From: Clostridia bacterium
Lineage (GTDB): Bacteria > Bacillota > Clostridia > Oscillospirales > Acutalibacteraceae
Reading direction: 5' to 3'
NCBI GenBank assembly: GCA_017631705.1
Contig: JAGBSU010000206.1
Coordinates: 1 to 5,372, forward strand
DNA length: 5,372 bases
The notes beneath the pieces were generated by a model. That model ran no database searches, was not told the origin of the DNA, and saw only the letters and a list, made by a program, of their open reading frames with translations. Below are positions 4,659-5,372 of this stretch, piece by piece. The position numbers and the translations under genes were made by a program. How positions within the stretch are numbered: the first letter of the stretch is position 1; each line of letters starts with the position of its first letter.

Positions 4659-5372
4659 CTACCATTGTAGTTCTTGCTTGACCACTCCCACCGCTTCTTC
4701 GCTGATGGTACAGCCAAGCAAATACATGGGAATCGTTTTAATCAGTTTTTCCGTACAATCCAGCACGCGTAAACCTTGACCGGCATCATAAAACGGACGA
4801 ACCGTCTGACTGCCGATATACATCATCGCCTCTGTCGGCGATAGGCGGCGAATGCGATTTTCTTTGGCTCGTTCAATAAAAACAATCGCCTTTAACGGAA
4901 CCGAAAGATTATGATTTCTATTGGTTTTTCCACTCCAAGGCGTACCGTACAAAAACGGTTGTTCCTCTTTAAAGCGAATTGCAGGTTTATCGTCGTTAAT
5001 CGGCACAACTTTTTCGCCAAAGCATTGTTCCCACAAGGCAGTATGGGTGGATTTTCCTGTCCCCGATGGTGCAGAAAACACCACGCCTTTTCCCTCGTAC
5101 GCAATGGAAGAACCGTGAAGTACCAAGCCGCCCAAATACGCCAACCGATTGGAAAAAGCCACACCGGTATACACATACTCCCAATCGGTATTCGTCATAC
5201 CGACACGGTTTCTATCACGATACAAGTTAATTTCCACCGCCGAATAATCCGGTTCAAACACCGTGCGTTGTAACACTTTCCCGTCACTTTTGGCAAACGT
5301 GCAAAGCGCCAACCGACCGTCCGCCATTTCTGTCAGCGAAACGACACCGTGGCGCAAGAGTTCTTTTCCCTC
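4659..5372 (-). CDS. HPr kinase/PEPCK-like ATP-binding protein (5' end outside window)
   Basis: The frame is open to the right edge; 237 residues are visible. A TTG at 5357 could start it, but codons continue upstream (EGKELLRHG...) and no Shine-Dalgarno is seen before it, so I treat it as 5'-partial; relatives are roughly 280-300 residues. Numbered from the first visible residue: LHGSSIAY (85-92), Walker A SAPSGTGKSTH (100-110, Lys107, Ser108), an acidic pair INDDKPAI (125-132, Asp127/Asp128) that fits a Walker B or catalytic Asp, and GTPWSGK (143-149), a loop typical of this HPrK-like group. The fold is shared by HPr kinase and PEP carboxykinase. It is not a housekeeping HprK: the Walker A differs from GDSGxGKS and it sits with PqqD-like and S26 peptidase genes. 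Lasso-peptide clusters use HPrK-like kinases to phosphorylate the precursor, and SynChlorMet cassettes contain one of unclear role. A similar precursor-modifying role here is inferred. It is the first visible gene of the operon; its promoter is off-window. Confidence 0.85.
   Translation of the reverse strand, partial: EGKELLRHGVVSLTEMADGRLALCTFAKSDGKVLQRTVFEPDYSAVEINLYRDRNRVGMTNTDWEYVYTGVAFSNRLAYLGGLVLHGSSIAYEGKGVVFSAPSGTGKSTHTALWEQCFGEKVVPINDDKPAIRFKEEQPFLYGTPWSGKTNRNHNLSVPLKAIVFIERAKENRIRRLSPTEAMMYIGSQTVRPFYDAGQGLRVLDCTEKLIKTIPMYLLGCTISEEAVGVVKQELQW

Noticed and set aside
4911..5273. 120-codon + strand open frame opposite the kinase-like gene, considered as a precursor peptide or antitoxin
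   Set aside because: It is antisense to the Walker A region, no ribosome binding site or family likeness was seen, and the product is rich in Arg, His and Phe as is typical of shadow frames.
1..5372. CRISPR array, insertion sequence, tRNA genes, attachment sites
   Set aside because: No direct repeats with spacers, transposase, terminal inverted repeats or cloverleaf sequences were seen by reading both strands.

Overview
The window looks like a chromosomal segment of a Bacillota (Firmicutes) bacterium, probably Clostridia or Negativicutes. By eye the base composition is moderate. It carries a ClpC-type unfoldase with a UVR motif and a type A (E. coli-like) RNase P RNA. Bacilli typically have type B RNase P RNA, so Bacilli are unlikely. 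I cannot name a genus.

Layout, left to right. (1) The 3' part of clpC on the + strand (5' end outside the window), with its stop codon inside the -35 box of the next promoter. (2) rnpB, the RNase P RNA, on the + strand, about 327 nt, closed by a perfect 17-bp hairpin that also serves the convergent glyA. (3) glyA (serine hydroxymethyltransferase) on the - strand. (4) A compact divergent promoter region of about 100 bp driving glyA leftward and an RluA-family pseudouridine synthase gene rightward. (5) The pseudouridine synthase gene, whose stop codon lies in a bidirectional terminator stem shared with the last gene of the next operon. (6) A leftward operon of three small genes: an HPr-kinase/PEPCK-like ATP-binding protein (5' end outside the window), a PqqD-like protein and an S24/S26 signal-peptidase-like protein. 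The last two overlap by 4 nt (ATGA).

The left three quarters is housekeeping: proteolysis, tRNA processing, one-carbon metabolism and rRNA/tRNA modification. The right quarter is the accessory part. A PqqD-like peptide-binding domain, an HPr-kinase-like enzyme and a small Ser/His-type S26 peptidase in one operon resemble the parts of a ribosomally made, modified peptide (RiPP) pathway. In such a pathway PqqD-like proteins bind the leader peptide, kinase-like proteins may modify the precursor and a peptidase may remove the leader. No precursor peptide, radical SAM enzyme or transporter is visible here; these would have to lie upstream, beyond position 5372. The function of this trio is inferred, not shown.
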